Below are positions 8,730 through 18,032 of a DNA stretch of 64,000 bases, piece after piece. Position 1 is the first letter of the stretch. Every line of letters starts with the position of its first letter. The stretch is from the NCBI RefSeq assembly GCF_900155645.1, contig NZ_LT706985.1, forward strand, positions 1,412,051 through 1,476,050, given 5' to 3'. Made by a program: the position numbers and the translations under genes. Source of the DNA: Vaginimicrobium propionicum (GTDB lineage: Bacteria; Actinomycetota; Actinomycetes; Propionibacteriales; Propionibacteriaceae). The notes under the pieces were generated by a model. It was not told the origin of the DNA. It made no database searches and saw nothing but the letters and a program-made list of their open reading frames with translations.

Positions 8730-10139
8730 GTGACCTTTCACCTATATGACGAGCAAATCGGCAAAGTTGTTAAATTTGAACCCATCGTGGCTGGCCAAGT
8801 ATCCATCTACCATTGTGGGTTAACAGTTCAGGCACCCGCCCATCTCGGCCATATCCGCAAAGAAATAGTCTTTGACGTGCTTAGACGCTGGCTCGAGGCG
8901 TGCGGTTTGCAGGTGAAAGTTGTCGCCAACATCACCGACATTTCTGACACCATCTTGACGAAAGCCGCCGAGCTAGGCCTGGAATGGTATGAGTTGGCTT
9001 ACGCCATGGAACTGGAACTTCACAAGGCATACCAGTCTTTAGGGTGCCGCGCACCGAATTATGAGCCGCGCGCTACCGGCCACATTCCAGAACAGATTGA
9101 GTTGATTGCCCGGCTTATTGATCGCGGCCATGCCTACCCGGCTGATGATGGCACCGGAGACGTCTATTTCGACGTATCAAGTTGGCCTGACTACGGTGAA
9201 CTCTCACACCAAAAACCCTCCGAGATGATTAACGATGAGGGCGAAGCGGGACGCGGCAAACGTGACCCGCGCGATTTCGCACTGTGGAAAGGCCACAAAC
9301 CTGACGAGCCTGAAACCGCTTCATGGCCTAGCCCGTGGGGGCGTGGACGTCCTGGCTGGCATTTAGAATGTTCCGCGATGAGCCTGAAATATTTGGGCGC
9401 GCAATTTGATATTCACGGCGGTGGCATGGACTTGAAGTTCCCCCACCACGAGAATGAGCTGGCACAATCTAAGGCTGCTGGTTATTCATTCGCTAAATAC
9501 TGGATGCATAACGCTTTCGTCACTGCGGCTGGCGAAAAGATGAGTAAATCACTGGGTAACTATGCCCGCGTATCCACTGTGACTAGGCAATATCCACCGC
9601 GCGCTGTGCGTCTATATCTTGCCCAAACTCACTACCGTTCTACTGTTGAGTTTTCTGAAGAATCCTTAGCAGAAGCAACCACCAAGTTAACCAGAATCGA
9701 TTCTTTCCTTAACCGCGCAAAAATTTCTGGGGCACCAGATTTTCATTTCGAAGATCTACCCAAAGAGTTCGTGGAAGCGATGGATTTTGACCTTGGTACG
9801 CCGGGAGCCATCGCAGTGCTCTTTGAGACTATTAAGGATGGAAATCGTGCCTTAGAGTCTGGCGATAAGGATAACGTCCAGAAAATCTTGACTCGAGTTC
9901 GCGCAATGCTACACGTGTTTGGTCTAGACCCGCTAGCACCCGAGTGGGCCGGCGGGGTTCAAGGCATAGATCTTGAGCCGGTAGTCGATGGCCTGGTTGA
10001 GCTGGTGCTAGCCCAGCGCAATAGCGCCCGAGAGCGCAAGGATTGGGCGAATGCGGACGCTATCCGCGACCAATTAACTCAGTTAGGCGTCAAAATTGAG
10101 GACACGGGTCAGGGTGCCCGCTGGCAGATTGAGAGATAG
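8730..10139 (+). CDS. cysS: Cysteinyl-tRNA synthetase
   Basis: A 469-residue class I synthetase that charges tRNA-Cys. The HIGH motif is HLGH (within APAHLGHIRKEIVFDVLRRW) and the KMSKS motif is KMSKSLGN. Zinc ligands are visible as the Cys of YHCG, the Cys of WHLECSAMS and HHENE. The form CGLTVQAPAHLGH resembles actinobacterial CysS. The GTG at 8730 is the natural start. The stop lies two bases before rlmB, so the two are probably co-transcribed, as in other actinobacteria. Confidence 0.95.
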   Translation: MTFHLYDEQIGKVVKFEPIVAGQVSIYHCGLTVQAPAHLGHIRKEIVFDVLRRWLEACGLQVKVVANITDISDTILTKAAELGLEWYELAYAMELELHKAYQSLGCRAPNYEPRATGHIPEQIELIARLIDRGHAYPADDGTGDVYFDVSSWPDYGELSHQKPSEMINDEGEAGRGKRDPRDFALWKGHKPDEPETASWPSPWGRGRPGWHLECSAMSLKYLGAQFDIHGGGMDLKFPHHENELAQSKAAGYSFAKYWMHNAFVTAAGEKMSKSLGNYARVSTVTRQYPPRAVRLYLAQTHYRSTVEFSEESLAEATTKLTRIDSFLNRAKISGAPDFHFEDLPKEFVEAMDFDLGTPGAIAVLFETIKDGNRALESGDKDNVQKILTRVRAMLHVFGLDPLAPEWAGGVQGIDLEPVVDGLVELVLAQRNSARERKDWANADAIRDQLTQLGVKIEDTGQGARWQIER

Positions 10140-10141
10140 CT

Positions 10142-11044
10142 ATGGCACGCAAAGGCTCAGGCGGAAAGAATCGGCGGGCGTTACGCGGACGCGGCCCCAC
10201 ACCGAAAGCTGAAGATCGGGTTTATCACAAGGCCTATAAGGCCAAGCAGGCTCGCGCCAACAAACCGCAACCTAAAAAATCATCCTCAAATAAAAGGCTT
10301 GGCCATGATTGGGTAGTAGGGCGCAACCCCGTGTTGGAAGCTTTGCAGGCTGAGCTACCTATCAAAGCCGCTTACGTGGCTGAAGGCAGTGACCGCGATG
10401 ACCGGCTACGCGATATTTTCAAATTCGCTGCCGAACATTCCATCACCTTATTGCAGGCCAATCGCGCCGAGTTGGACAGACTAACCGGCGGCGCAGTCCA
10501 TCAAGGAGTGGCACTGCAATTGCCAGGATTCGACTATGCCCATCCTGATGATTTACTGGCTAATGCTGCCAACGATGAGACACATCCGGCTTTAATTATT
10601 GCTTTAGACCAGATCACTGACCCACACAATCTGGGAGCAATTATTCGTTCTGCGGCAGCATTCGGGGCGCACGGGGTGGTTATTCCCGAACGTCGCTCAG
10701 CGTCTATGACGGCGGCAGCATGGAAAGCGTCTGCTGGTGCAGCAGCCAGAATACCGGTTGCCCGCTGCACGAATTTGAATCGTACCCTGTCTGACTACGC
10801 CAAGGCCGGCTGTATGGTGGTTGGTTTAGCTGGCGAAGCTGACACCCCGATATCTTCTGGCGTCGGTTTAGACGGCCCACTAGTGCTCGTCGTCGGCTCA
10901 GAGGGTGACGGACTGTCGCGATTGACCCGCGAGCGCTGCGACTACCTGGCGTCAATCCCGATAACTTCAGCTGTCGAAAGTTTGAACGCTTCAGTGGCGG
11001 CAGCTATCGCACTCTACGAAGTCAGCCAGGTTAGAGGAGGCTAA
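10142..11044 (+). CDS. rlmB: 23S rRNA 2'-O-ribose methyltransferase, RlmB/SpoU family
   Basis: A 300-residue SPOUT methyltransferase. A basic low-complexity N-terminus of about 60 residues, common in actinobacterial members, precedes the substrate-binding domain (VGRNPVLEAL) and the knotted catalytic domain. Motifs seen are DQITDPHNLGAIIRSAAAFG (motif 1), LVLVVGSEGDGLSRL (motif 2) and IPITSAVESLNASVAAAI (motif 3). It methylates a ribose in 23S rRNA in the family model (G2251 in E. coli). The cysS-rlmB order supports the call. Confidence 0.92.
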   Translation: MARKGSGGKNRRALRGRGPTPKAEDRVYHKAYKAKQARANKPQPKKSSSNKRLGHDWVVGRNPVLEALQAELPIKAAYVAEGSDRDDRLRDIFKFAAEHSITLLQANRAELDRLTGGAVHQGVALQLPGFDYAHPDDLLANAANDETHPALIIALDQITDPHNLGAIIRSAAAFGAHGVVIPERRSASMTAAAWKASAGAAARIPVARCTNLNRTLSDYAKAGCMVVGLAGEADTPISSGVGLDGPLVLVVGSEGDGLSRLTRERCDYLASIPITSAVESLNASVAAAIALYEVSQVRGG

Positions 11045-11135
11045 CCGCCACACTCAGGCCGCGTATTGACGGTGCGTAACCGCCTTGGCCACCAGCAGGC
11101 TCGATATGATTGAAAGAACACCGAGAGGAGAGCAG

Positions 11136-12122
11136 ATGGGCGGCGACAAGCGGCAGGTGTGTGCGGTAGTGGTGACCTATAATAGAGCTAAATTGCTGCA
11201 AGAATGTCTGGACGCGCTGGCTGCCCAAACTCGCCCTGTCGATCAGGTGATTGTGGTGGATAATGCGTCTACCGACGACTCAGCTCAAGTCGCAGAAAAA
11301 CACCCAGCGGTTAGCACTCTGGTGAAGCTATCAAAAAATACTGGTGGTGCTGGCGGATTTTGTGCCGGCATTGCCCACGCTTTAGCGGCTAAGCAGTTAG
11401 CCAACCGAGATTTTATTTGGATAATGGATGACGACACTATTCCAACCCCAACCGCTTTGGAACAGTTGCTGCGCGCGGGTGATGATTACCCTGGGAATCC
11501 GGCTGTATTGGCGTCCAAAGCCGAATGGATAGACGGGACTGAGCACCCGATGAACGCTCACCGGGAACGCCCATTAATGTCTAAGTCACTGAAACGCGCC
11601 GCCCACCGCATAGGGACGCGACAAGTGCGCGCGGCCTCTTTCGTTTCCATTTTGGTTGAGGTAGGGCAGGTGCGTCGTTGTGGTCTGCCTATAGCGGACT
11701 ACTTCATTTGGAATGATGACCTGGAGTACACAGCTCGATTATTGAAAGATCGGGTGGGGCTATATGTGCCAGCGTCCATCGTGGTCCATAAAACTAAAGC
11801 CCCGGCTTCTGCTACTGAGGCGCCCGGTGACCGTTTCTTTTATGAGTCACGCAATAAAATCTGGTTCTTGCGTTATTCAACAGGGCTTCGGGTTAAAGAT
11901 CGGGTGCTCTACGGCGGCTCTATGGTTGTGCGCTGGTGCCGGATGTGGCTAGCGAGTAACGAGAAAAAGAAAATGCTGAAATTAGGCGCCAAAGGCGTTG
12001 GCGCTGGGCTGCGGTCACGTCCACGCCCAAATGTCGAGGTTTTCGTATCCGACCCGCAGACGGCGCGGTTGGTCGCCGCTTTTGATAAAACGACCACAGT
12101 TAGCCGAGCCAAGAATGGCTAG
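11136..12122 (+). CDS. GT2 family glycosyltransferase (GlfT1/rhamnosyltransferase-like)
   Basis: A cytoplasmic inverting glycosyltransferase of about 328 residues. Visible features are VVVTYNRAKLLQECL, the nucleotide site VDNASTDDS, TGGAGGF, the metal-binding WIMDDDT, and WNDDLEYTARL, typical of GlfT1-like galactofuranosyl and rhamnosyl transferases. AGGAG at 11126-11130 fixes the start at ATG 11136; an in-frame TTG at 11085 is unlikely. The stop overlaps the next gene by 8 bases, so it forms an operon with the Alg14/Alg13-like pair and probably acts on the same glycan. The donor sugar is unknown. Confidence 0.85.
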   Translation: MGGDKRQVCAVVVTYNRAKLLQECLDALAAQTRPVDQVIVVDNASTDDSAQVAEKHPAVSTLVKLSKNTGGAGGFCAGIAHALAAKQLANRDFIWIMDDDTIPTPTALEQLLRAGDDYPGNPAVLASKAEWIDGTEHPMNAHRERPLMSKSLKRAAHRIGTRQVRAASFVSILVEVGQVRRCGLPIADYFIWNDDLEYTARLLKDRVGLYVPASIVVHKTKAPASATEAPGDRFFYESRNKIWFLRYSTGLRVKDRVLYGGSMVVRWCRMWLASNEKKKMLKLGAKGVGAGLRSRPRPNVEVFVSDPQTARLVAAFDKTTTVSRAKNG

Positions 12123-12567
12123 AGTGCTTTTCGCTGGCTCTTCGGGGGGCCACCTCGCCCAGCTTTACACCCTTAAACCTTGGTGGTCAGGCCAGGAGGC
12201 TAAATGGGTGACGTTCAAAACCCCTGACGCTATTGCCCTGTTAGCAGACCAGCAGGTCATTTGGGCAAGCCACTCCCCAGACCGTAATTTTCACGATGTA
12301 TTTCGCTCTTTGCTTCTGGCATGGGCGGTACTCAGAAGACAACGCCCTGACTTGGTGGTTACTGCCGGGGCATCTTTGGGGGCGATATTTGTTTTCCTCG
12401 CCCGGCTGCTACGGATTCCCACGATTTACATCGAAGTTTTTGACCGAATTGAGATTCCATCACTATCAGGACGAATCTGCTATCACATCGCTAACCGTTT
12501 CGCAGTGCAATGGCCAGAACAGTTAAAGCTGTACCCGAAAGCTCGCGTGATAGGCCCGCTACTATGA
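12115..12567 (+). CDS. Alg14-like glycosyltransferase accessory subunit (EpsE/PssD type)
   Basis: About 150 residues matching the N-terminal half of a GT-B UDP-sugar transferase: glycine-rich FAGSSGGHLAQL, then DLVVTAGASLGAIF and PTIYIEVFDRIE. Proteins of this type (Alg14, PssD, CpsF) anchor and activate a separate catalytic half. The start ATG lies inside the end of the GT2 gene, and the stop overlaps the Alg13-like start (ATGA), so translation is coupled and the two halves are made together. Confidence 0.82.
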   Translation: MARVLFAGSSGGHLAQLYTLKPWWSGQEAKWVTFKTPDAIALLADQQVIWASHSPDRNFHDVFRSLLLAWAVLRRQRPDLVVTAGASLGAIFVFLARLLRIPTIYIEVFDRIEIPSLSGRICYHIANRFAVQWPEQLKLYPKARVIGPLL

Positions 12568-13091
12568 GCAAAACCCCAAACCAGCTTTCCAGCATTCGCG
12601 CCGACTACCTGTTTATGGTCGGCACACACCACATGCCTTTTAATCGACTGATCACCATGGCAGATCGTTTTGCCAAAGAAAATCCTGGTTGCCGCATCCT
12701 AGTGCAATACGGAAGTTCGCAACCGCCAAAAGTAGCTAACGGCGTCGAAAGCCTATCCCACGAGCAAATGGACACCCTTGCCAGTCAGGTTAAAGGGGTG
12801 GCATTGCCGGGCGGGCCGTCATTAATGATGGAATGGTTAAGACGTGGCATAACCCCGGTTATTGTTGCTAGAGATCCGCAGTTGGGTGAGCACATTGACA
12901 CGCACCAAATTCGGTTTTCTGCGTTCATGGATGAGCGAGATTTGATTGCGTTGGCTAATAATTATCAGGATCTAGAGCACGCTCTGAAGAATCCTAGGCC
13001 AGTTAGCCCAAGTCATTTGGCACAAATTGACCGTGACAGCGCCGTCGCTGCTTTTGCCGAACTGGCCTCGTCATTGCTGAAAAGCCGTTAG
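12564..13091 (+). CDS. Alg13-like glycosyltransferase catalytic subunit (EpsF/PssE type)
   Basis: About 175 residues equivalent to the C-terminal half of a GT-B enzyme. After a short N-terminal extension it reads YLFMVGTHHMPFNRLI, then GGPSLMMEWLRRGITPVIVARDPQLGEHID, the donor-binding region of Alg13/PssE proteins (canonical GAGS here GGPS). It should form a heterodimer with the overlapping Alg14-like product and transfer a hexose in surface polysaccharide synthesis. The four-base ATGA overlap decides the start. Confidence 0.8.
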   Translation: MSKTPNQLSSIRADYLFMVGTHHMPFNRLITMADRFAKENPGCRILVQYGSSQPPKVANGVESLSHEQMDTLASQVKGVALPGGPSLMMEWLRRGITPVIVARDPQLGEHIDTHQIRFSAFMDERDLIALANNYQDLEHALKNPRPVSPSHLAQIDRDSAVAAFAELASSLLKSR

Positions 13092-13118
13092 CAAGGACGG
13101 CCATTCAGTCGCTTACAG

Positions 13119-13892
13119 TCATTTAATAGGCGGGTGCTTGCTGCGACCTTGAAGGGTAGGGCTGCCAGCCTCTAGCTCCGCCAAGTTCAACATTTCGACT
13201 TGGGTAGGCATTCCATATGCTCTGGCAGTGGAATCATGTAGCTCGATGACTTTGCGACGCAATCTCTCCGAAAACTGGTGAGCGATCTCTCCTGGCATTG
13301 GACGCATAGGCTGCCCGAAAGTCACAAATACGTCTGGGCGTCCAGGCAACCAACGTTTATGGCCGGCTGGCCAAGCGGCATGTGCGCCAACTAAAGCTGT
13401 TGGCACCACCTGGCAGTTGAACGAGATCGCTAATGCGGCAGTGCCGGGAGTGAATGGACCCATCGCCCCCGTCCTGGAGCGTGTACCTTCTGGGAAAATC
13501 ATTAACGGAATGCCCTCATGCAATAGCTGCTTGGACATGCCCCTATGGCTGCGCGTAGCGCCGCGATTGACTGGAAATGCATTCATGAATAGCTGCACGA
13601 ATGTCGCATTCGCGCGTTTGGTGAAGAAATAGTCTGCCGCCGCGCCGGTAGCCAATTTGCGACTCAATCGTGGTGGCACAGAGGTCATCAGTAGCGGGCC
13701 ATCGAAATGCGAGGAATGGTTGCCGATTAAAATGAACGGCTCCTCAACTTCCTTTAGTAATTCTGTTCCACTGATGTGAATTTTTATGACGGCGTTCAGG
13801 GCAGGTTTTAACACTCCTTGCTGAGCCGTCATGTGTGCGAGGGTGTGTATAGGCGACTTGAATCGGCGTCGCCCGCCACCATAGTCGCCCAT
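13119..13892 (-). CDS. 1-acyl-glycerol-3-phosphate acyltransferase (PlsC family)
   Basis: A 257-residue membrane-associated acyltransferase. Motif I is NHSSHFD (HX4D) and motif III is FPEGTRSRTG, both complete. It should add an acyl chain to lysophosphatidic acid or a related acceptor. It overlaps the SDR stop by one base (TGATG on the minus strand), so the two are co-transcribed. An acyltransferase with an SDR may point to lipid remodelling, but this is only inferred. Confidence 0.85.
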   Translation of the reverse strand: MGDYGGGRRRFKSPIHTLAHMTAQQGVLKPALNAVIKIHISGTELLKEVEEPFILIGNHSSHFDGPLLMTSVPPRLSRKLATGAAADYFFTKRANATFVQLFMNAFPVNRGATRSHRGMSKQLLHEGIPLMIFPEGTRSRTGAMGPFTPGTAALAISFNCQVVPTALVGAHAAWPAGHKRWLPGRPDVFVTFGQPMRPMPGEIAHQFSERLRRKVIELHDSTARAYGMPTQVEMLNLAELEAGSPTLQGRSKHPPIK

Positions 13893-14656
13893 CAGCGCCC
13901 TTTCCTAGAATTACGGATTTTCTTCGACACGCTAGAGGCGAAACCTGACGGCGCGATACCTAAGAACCAAACCGCAATTTTCCACTGCCATTTTGGAATA
14001 CACAGCACCTTACCGCGCTCAGCAGCAACTAGCGCATCCCGCGCCACCCGCTCGGGACTAACCCATGCCCAACCAGGTAATTTAGGTCTTTTTACCCCAG
14101 CACTGGCATGCAGGTTCGTTTTAGCCCAACTCGGGCAGACCACGGTAGCGCTGACCCCAGTGCCATCCAATTCATCTGCTAGCGCGCGCGTGTAACTGAC
14201 CACCCAACGCTTTATGGCTGAGTAATTGCCTTTGTATATCCAAGCTGACACGGAACCAATATTGATGATTCTTCCGCTGCCGCGCTCAACCATGCCGCGT
14301 CCGGCAGCTGCGGAAAGTATATGAACGGCAGTAGCCATAACGTCCATAGCGCGTTCTTGAATCTCAGTATTAGTGCTTAACAGGGGCTCATTCAAACCGA
14401 ACCCAGCATTGTTGACCAGTACCTCGATATTGTTTTCGCTCAGATATTTTTCTAGCTTGGCAACATCACGCCTATCAGCCAAGTCAGCAACAATCATGTC
14501 GACATTCGCACCAAACTGTTGCACCAGTTTTTCGCGCGCCTCAATTAACCGGCCACGGTTGCGCGCCACCAAGGTTAGATCGTAACCGCGTCCAGCCAAT
14601 TCTTTAGCGAACGCATATCCGATACCTGACGAAGCTCCGGTAACTAACGCAACCAT
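13892..14656 (-). CDS. Short-chain dehydrogenase/reductase
   Basis: A 254-residue classical SDR. It has the NAD(P) motif TGASSGIG at the N-terminus, NNAGFG in the middle, a catalytic Ser in GSVSAW and the Tyr/Lys pair YSAIK. The YSAIKRWVVSYTRAL stretch resembles SDRs of the DltE/YqjQ type. The substrate is unknown. It is upstream of plsC and one base overlapped with it. The BCCT gene stops 24 bases upstream in the same direction, so it may also be part of that transcript. Confidence 0.85.
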   Translation of the reverse strand: MVALVTGASSGIGYAFAKELAGRGYDLTLVARNRGRLIEAREKLVQQFGANVDMIVADLADRRDVAKLEKYLSENNIEVLVNNAGFGLNEPLLSTNTEIQERAMDVMATAVHILSAAAGRGMVERGSGRIINIGSVSAWIYKGNYSAIKRWVVSYTRALADELDGTGVSATVVCPSWAKTNLHASAGVKRPKLPGWAWVSPERVARDALVAAERGKVLCIPKWQWKIAVWFLGIAPSGFASSVSKKIRNSRKGR

Positions 14657-14679
14657 AAGGACAATCTACTAGCCGAAGG

Positions 14680-16452
14680 CTAGCTATCTGACACTTCATC
14701 ATCGACAGGTTTGGTTTGCACTCGGATATCGTCGCGTACAGCTGCCGTGCGCAAGGTGAAATCCGCTTCGTGACGCTCAACCCCTTCCACAACGGATTCC
14801 TCCAGCACGCTCTGGGCGAGTTTGCGTCTAAGGATCAGCGGGTCACGCATCAAATCTTTAGTTAACGCAACAATTAGCAGCAACATGACGATAACGAACG
14901 GCAGAGCGGTAACAATAGTGATGTTCTTTAGTCCGTTTAGTGCGGTTTCGGGTTGATCACCACCAGAAAGCAACATGATCGCTGCTGCCGCACCAGTTGC
15001 CGCACCCCAGAAAACGGTTAACGCCGTGCGCGGATTTTCGGCACCGTTCTCGGACAGTCCCCCCATGACAATGGACGCTGAATCTGCGCCGGTGATAAAG
15101 AAGATACCTACCAGCACTACAGCTAGAGCAAAGAGCACTATTTCCACCCAGGCTGGCGCACCGAGTTTGGCGAGCAGATCGAATAGCACCAGATCGAAAT
15201 TCATGTTCGCAACATCACCAACTAACATTGCGGATTTGCCACCGCTTTGCTCAGCGGCTCTTTGGATACCAATCGCCCCACCACCAAAAATTGCGAACCA
15301 AATTAAGGAAACGAATGAGGGCACAAGCAATACTCCAGCAACGAATTCTCTGATGGTTCGTCCCCGCGAGATTCTGGCAATAAACATTCCAACGAAAGGC
15401 GTCCAGCTAACCCACCATGCCCAATAGAAAATTGACCAGCTAGATAACCATGCAGACACATCATCACCTAATGCTGGGGTTCTGCCAGCCATTTGCGGAA
15501 GATTGTCAACAAATGAGGCCAAAGCGTCGGGAATAATATTCAAAATAAATAATGTGGGTCCAGCAACAAAGACGATAATCGCGAGTAATACCGCAAGAGC
15601 CATATTCAGATTAGATAGGCGCTGAATACCTTTTTCTATTCCTAGTGCGGCAGAACAAATAAAACCGATCGTCAGCACAACGATAATGGTGACTAGCAAT
15701 GGCGAAGTAGAGGCAGGAACTATTTTTGCTGCCTCTAATCCACCACCAATTTGCAGTGCACCTAAACCAAGTGAGCACGCCGAGCCGAAAAGGGTGGCGA
15801 AAATCGCCAAAATGTTGATGATGCGCCCACCGATGCCGTGGGTTGCTTTCGGCCCGAAAATCGGGGTGAACATGGAGCTAAACAGTTGCGAGCGTCCTAG
15901 ACGGTAGGCACCATATGCCATAGCCAGACCAACAATGGCGTACATCGACCAGGGGTATATTGTCCAGTGGAACATGGTGGTTGCCATGGCTGTTTGCATC
16001 GCCTCGGCAGTAGCCGGATCGTTGGTCATGGGAGGTGGGGAAAGATAGAAAAACAGCGGTTCACCAACGCCGTAGAACATCAATCCGATACCCATGCCAG
16101 TGGCAAACATCATTGCTATCCAAGAAAGTGTGCGGTATTGCGGTTTCTCGTCATCTTTACCTAACGGAATCGCACCTAATCGTGAAACAGCCACCCAGAT
16201 CACATAAATAACGAATATTGACGCAGCCAGGACGAATAACCAACCAAAGTTTTTCATCACACCCGACAAGGCAGCAGAGCCAACTTTCCCAACAGATTTT
16301 GGAGAAACTACACCCCACGCAATAAAGGCAGCAACCATGACGGCAGCTATCCCAAATACCCACCAGTCGATGCCTTTTTTAGCTTCTGCTTTCGGACGGC
16401 GCCGAACTTCATCTATTTCACGTAAAATCTGGGAGGATTTTCGGACAGCCAT
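14680..16452 (-). CDS. BCCT family (betaine/choline/carnitine) transporter
   Basis: About 590 residues with 12 predicted membrane segments. The BCCT hallmarks are GMGIGLMFYGVGEPLFF, the segment FHWTIYPWSMYAIVGL and WWVSWTPFVGMFIARISRGR. BCCT carriers import quaternary amines by Na+ or H+ symport. The start ATG 16452 is chosen because CTGGAG lies 6 bases upstream (plus-strand 16459-16464); ATG 16476 is an alternative. The choline-decorating island starts about 1.6 kb away, so choline uptake is a reasonable but unproved role. Confidence 0.9.
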   Translation of the reverse strand: MAVRKSSQILREIDEVRRRPKAEAKKGIDWWVFGIAAVMVAAFIAWGVVSPKSVGKVGSAALSGVMKNFGWLFVLAASIFVIYVIWVAVSRLGAIPLGKDDEKPQYRTLSWIAMMFATGMGIGLMFYGVGEPLFFYLSPPPMTNDPATAEAMQTAMATTMFHWTIYPWSMYAIVGLAMAYGAYRLGRSQLFSSMFTPIFGPKATHGIGGRIINILAIFATLFGSACSLGLGALQIGGGLEAAKIVPASTSPLLVTIIVVLTIGFICSAALGIEKGIQRLSNLNMALAVLLAIIVFVAGPTLFILNIIPDALASFVDNLPQMAGRTPALGDDVSAWLSSWSIFYWAWWVSWTPFVGMFIARISRGRTIREFVAGVLLVPSFVSLIWFAIFGGGAIGIQRAAEQSGGKSAMLVGDVANMNFDLVLFDLLAKLGAPAWVEIVLFALAVVLVGIFFITGADSASIVMGGLSENGAENPRTALTVFWGAATGAAAAIMLLSGGDQPETALNGLKNITIVTALPFVIVMLLLIVALTKDLMRDPLILRRKLAQSVLEESVVEGVERHEADFTLRTAAVRDDIRVQTKPVDDEVSDS

Positions 16453-16506
16453 TTTATTCTCCAGCCTTTTCACCATAACGTAATCTTCGAGAAATATGAG
16501 GTAAGA

Positions 16507-16546
16507 AATTATGGGGACGCCGCATTAGGCCGACGTCCCCATAATT
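16507..16546 (-). terminator. Hairpin between ackA and the BCCT gene
   Basis: A 13-bp perfect inverted repeat (AATTATGGGGACG, 16507-16519, with 16534-16546) lies 3 bases beyond the ackA stop. Only a weak T run (TTCTTAC) follows on the minus strand, so termination may be partial. Confidence 0.65.
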
Positions 16547-16549
16547 TAG

Positions 16550-17743
16550 CTATTTGTTCAACATATCAACCGTTTGCCTTGCCATAGACAATTCTTCATT
16601 TGTTGGAACTACGCATACTTTCACTTTAGAGTTCGGAGTTGAAATTACTCGCGGCTGCTTGGAGCGCACATTATTAGCTTCTTCATCAATCTCAATTCCA
16701 AATAACGTCAACCGCTGGCAGGTTTCTAACCGGATTCTCGGGGAGTTTTCACCAACACCAGCTGTGAATGTGAGCGCGTCCAAACCACCTAAAAGTGTGG
16801 CGTAAGCACCAATGTACGAAACCAGCCGGTGAATATAGACGTCTAGACCCACGCGAGTGCGCTCATCACCGTCAAGAATGGCCTGTTCGACATCACGCAT
16901 ATCGGTGTGGCCAGTTAGACCAAGCATTCCCGATTTCTTGTTTAGCTCGTTATCAATACGGGCGGCATCCCAGCCTAGTTGGCGAGATAGGTAAGCAATC
17001 ACTCCGGGATCGATATCGCCAGAGCGCGTCCCCATGACAAGACCAGCTAGCGGGGTCAACCCCATGGAGGTGTCGATGGGTTTGCCAGAATCCACTGCCG
17101 ATACGGATGCACCATTGCCGAGGTGGCAGACGATTAGTTTCAAGTCGTCGCGACCTAACAGTTTGGCGGTTTCTTCGGTAACAAACGAGTGGCTAGTGCC
17201 ATGGAAACCGTATTTACGTACCTTAGTTTTTTCGGCCAACTCGGTGTCCACCGCATAGGTGTAGGCCTCGGCTGGCAAGTCAGAAAAGAATGCAGTATCG
17301 AATACACCAACGTGCGGAACCTCCGCTAACAGTTTACGGGCAGCTTTAATACCCTCAATGCCTGCCGGATTATGTAACGGCGCCAGCGGAGACAACTCAG
17401 CTAAAGTTGCCACAACATCATCGGTTAACAGTGTCGGGGCAGCAAATTTTTCGCCGCCATGGACGATCCGGTGAGCCACAGCGACGGTCGCCGACAAATC
17501 AGGACCATTCTCTTGGAACAGCTTGAAAACCGTAGCCAAAGCCGTTTCATGATTCGGTAAATCTTGGTCAACATGACATTCTTGGGGCTTGTCACCAAGC
17601 ACCTCATGATCAACAGTGCCGGTAGTGCCAGTACCAATGCGCTGCACCAGACCTTTAGCTAGTACAGTCTCGCTGTTAGCGTCAATCATCTGATATTTGA
17701 TTGAGCTTGACCCACAGTTGAGGACAAGGATCGGCTTTGTCAT
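16550..17743 (-). CDS. ackA: Acetate kinase
   Basis: A 397-residue ASKHA-fold kinase that converts acetyl phosphate and ADP to acetate and ATP, the last step of fermentative acetate production. Both signatures are present: VLNCGSSSIKYQ at the N-terminus and GFHGTSH near residue 175. The active-site region MGTRSGDIDPG and C-terminal GVGENSPRIR also fit. GGGAG lies about 9 bases before the ATG. Its usual partner pta is not adjacent but about 21 kb away on the same strand. Confidence 0.96.
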   Translation of the reverse strand: MTKPILVLNCGSSSIKYQMIDANSETVLAKGLVQRIGTGTTGTVDHEVLGDKPQECHVDQDLPNHETALATVFKLFQENGPDLSATVAVAHRIVHGGEKFAAPTLLTDDVVATLAELSPLAPLHNPAGIEGIKAARKLLAEVPHVGVFDTAFFSDLPAEAYTYAVDTELAEKTKVRKYGFHGTSHSFVTEETAKLLGRDDLKLIVCHLGNGASVSAVDSGKPIDTSMGLTPLAGLVMGTRSGDIDPGVIAYLSRQLGWDAARIDNELNKKSGMLGLTGHTDMRDVEQAILDGDERTRVGLDVYIHRLVSYIGAYATLLGGLDALTFTAGVGENSPRIRLETCQRLTLFGIEIDEEANNVRSKQPRVISTPNSKVKVCVVPTNEELSMARQTVDMLNK

Positions 17744-18032
17744 GTGTTTCGGCTCCCTTGCTTAAGACAGGCGTAATGAAACCAGACTACCGCCAGATAG
17801 GCTAACAACGCATTTATTACAGACCAGGAAAAGGCGCAAGTTACCTGACAAAAAGCCCTGGAGGCCGCCGGCAGCTCTTTTAGTTAAACAACCACCGACG
17901 CGACTGGAGAAGCACTCACCGACTCTTAGATGAGCTCTATGACCGATTCGTAATAACTATTAGAGCCAGCTTTTGTCCTAAAACCCAGTTACCGTACGCG
18001 TTACACCGTTCTTATCTCGCACTTGGTCTTAA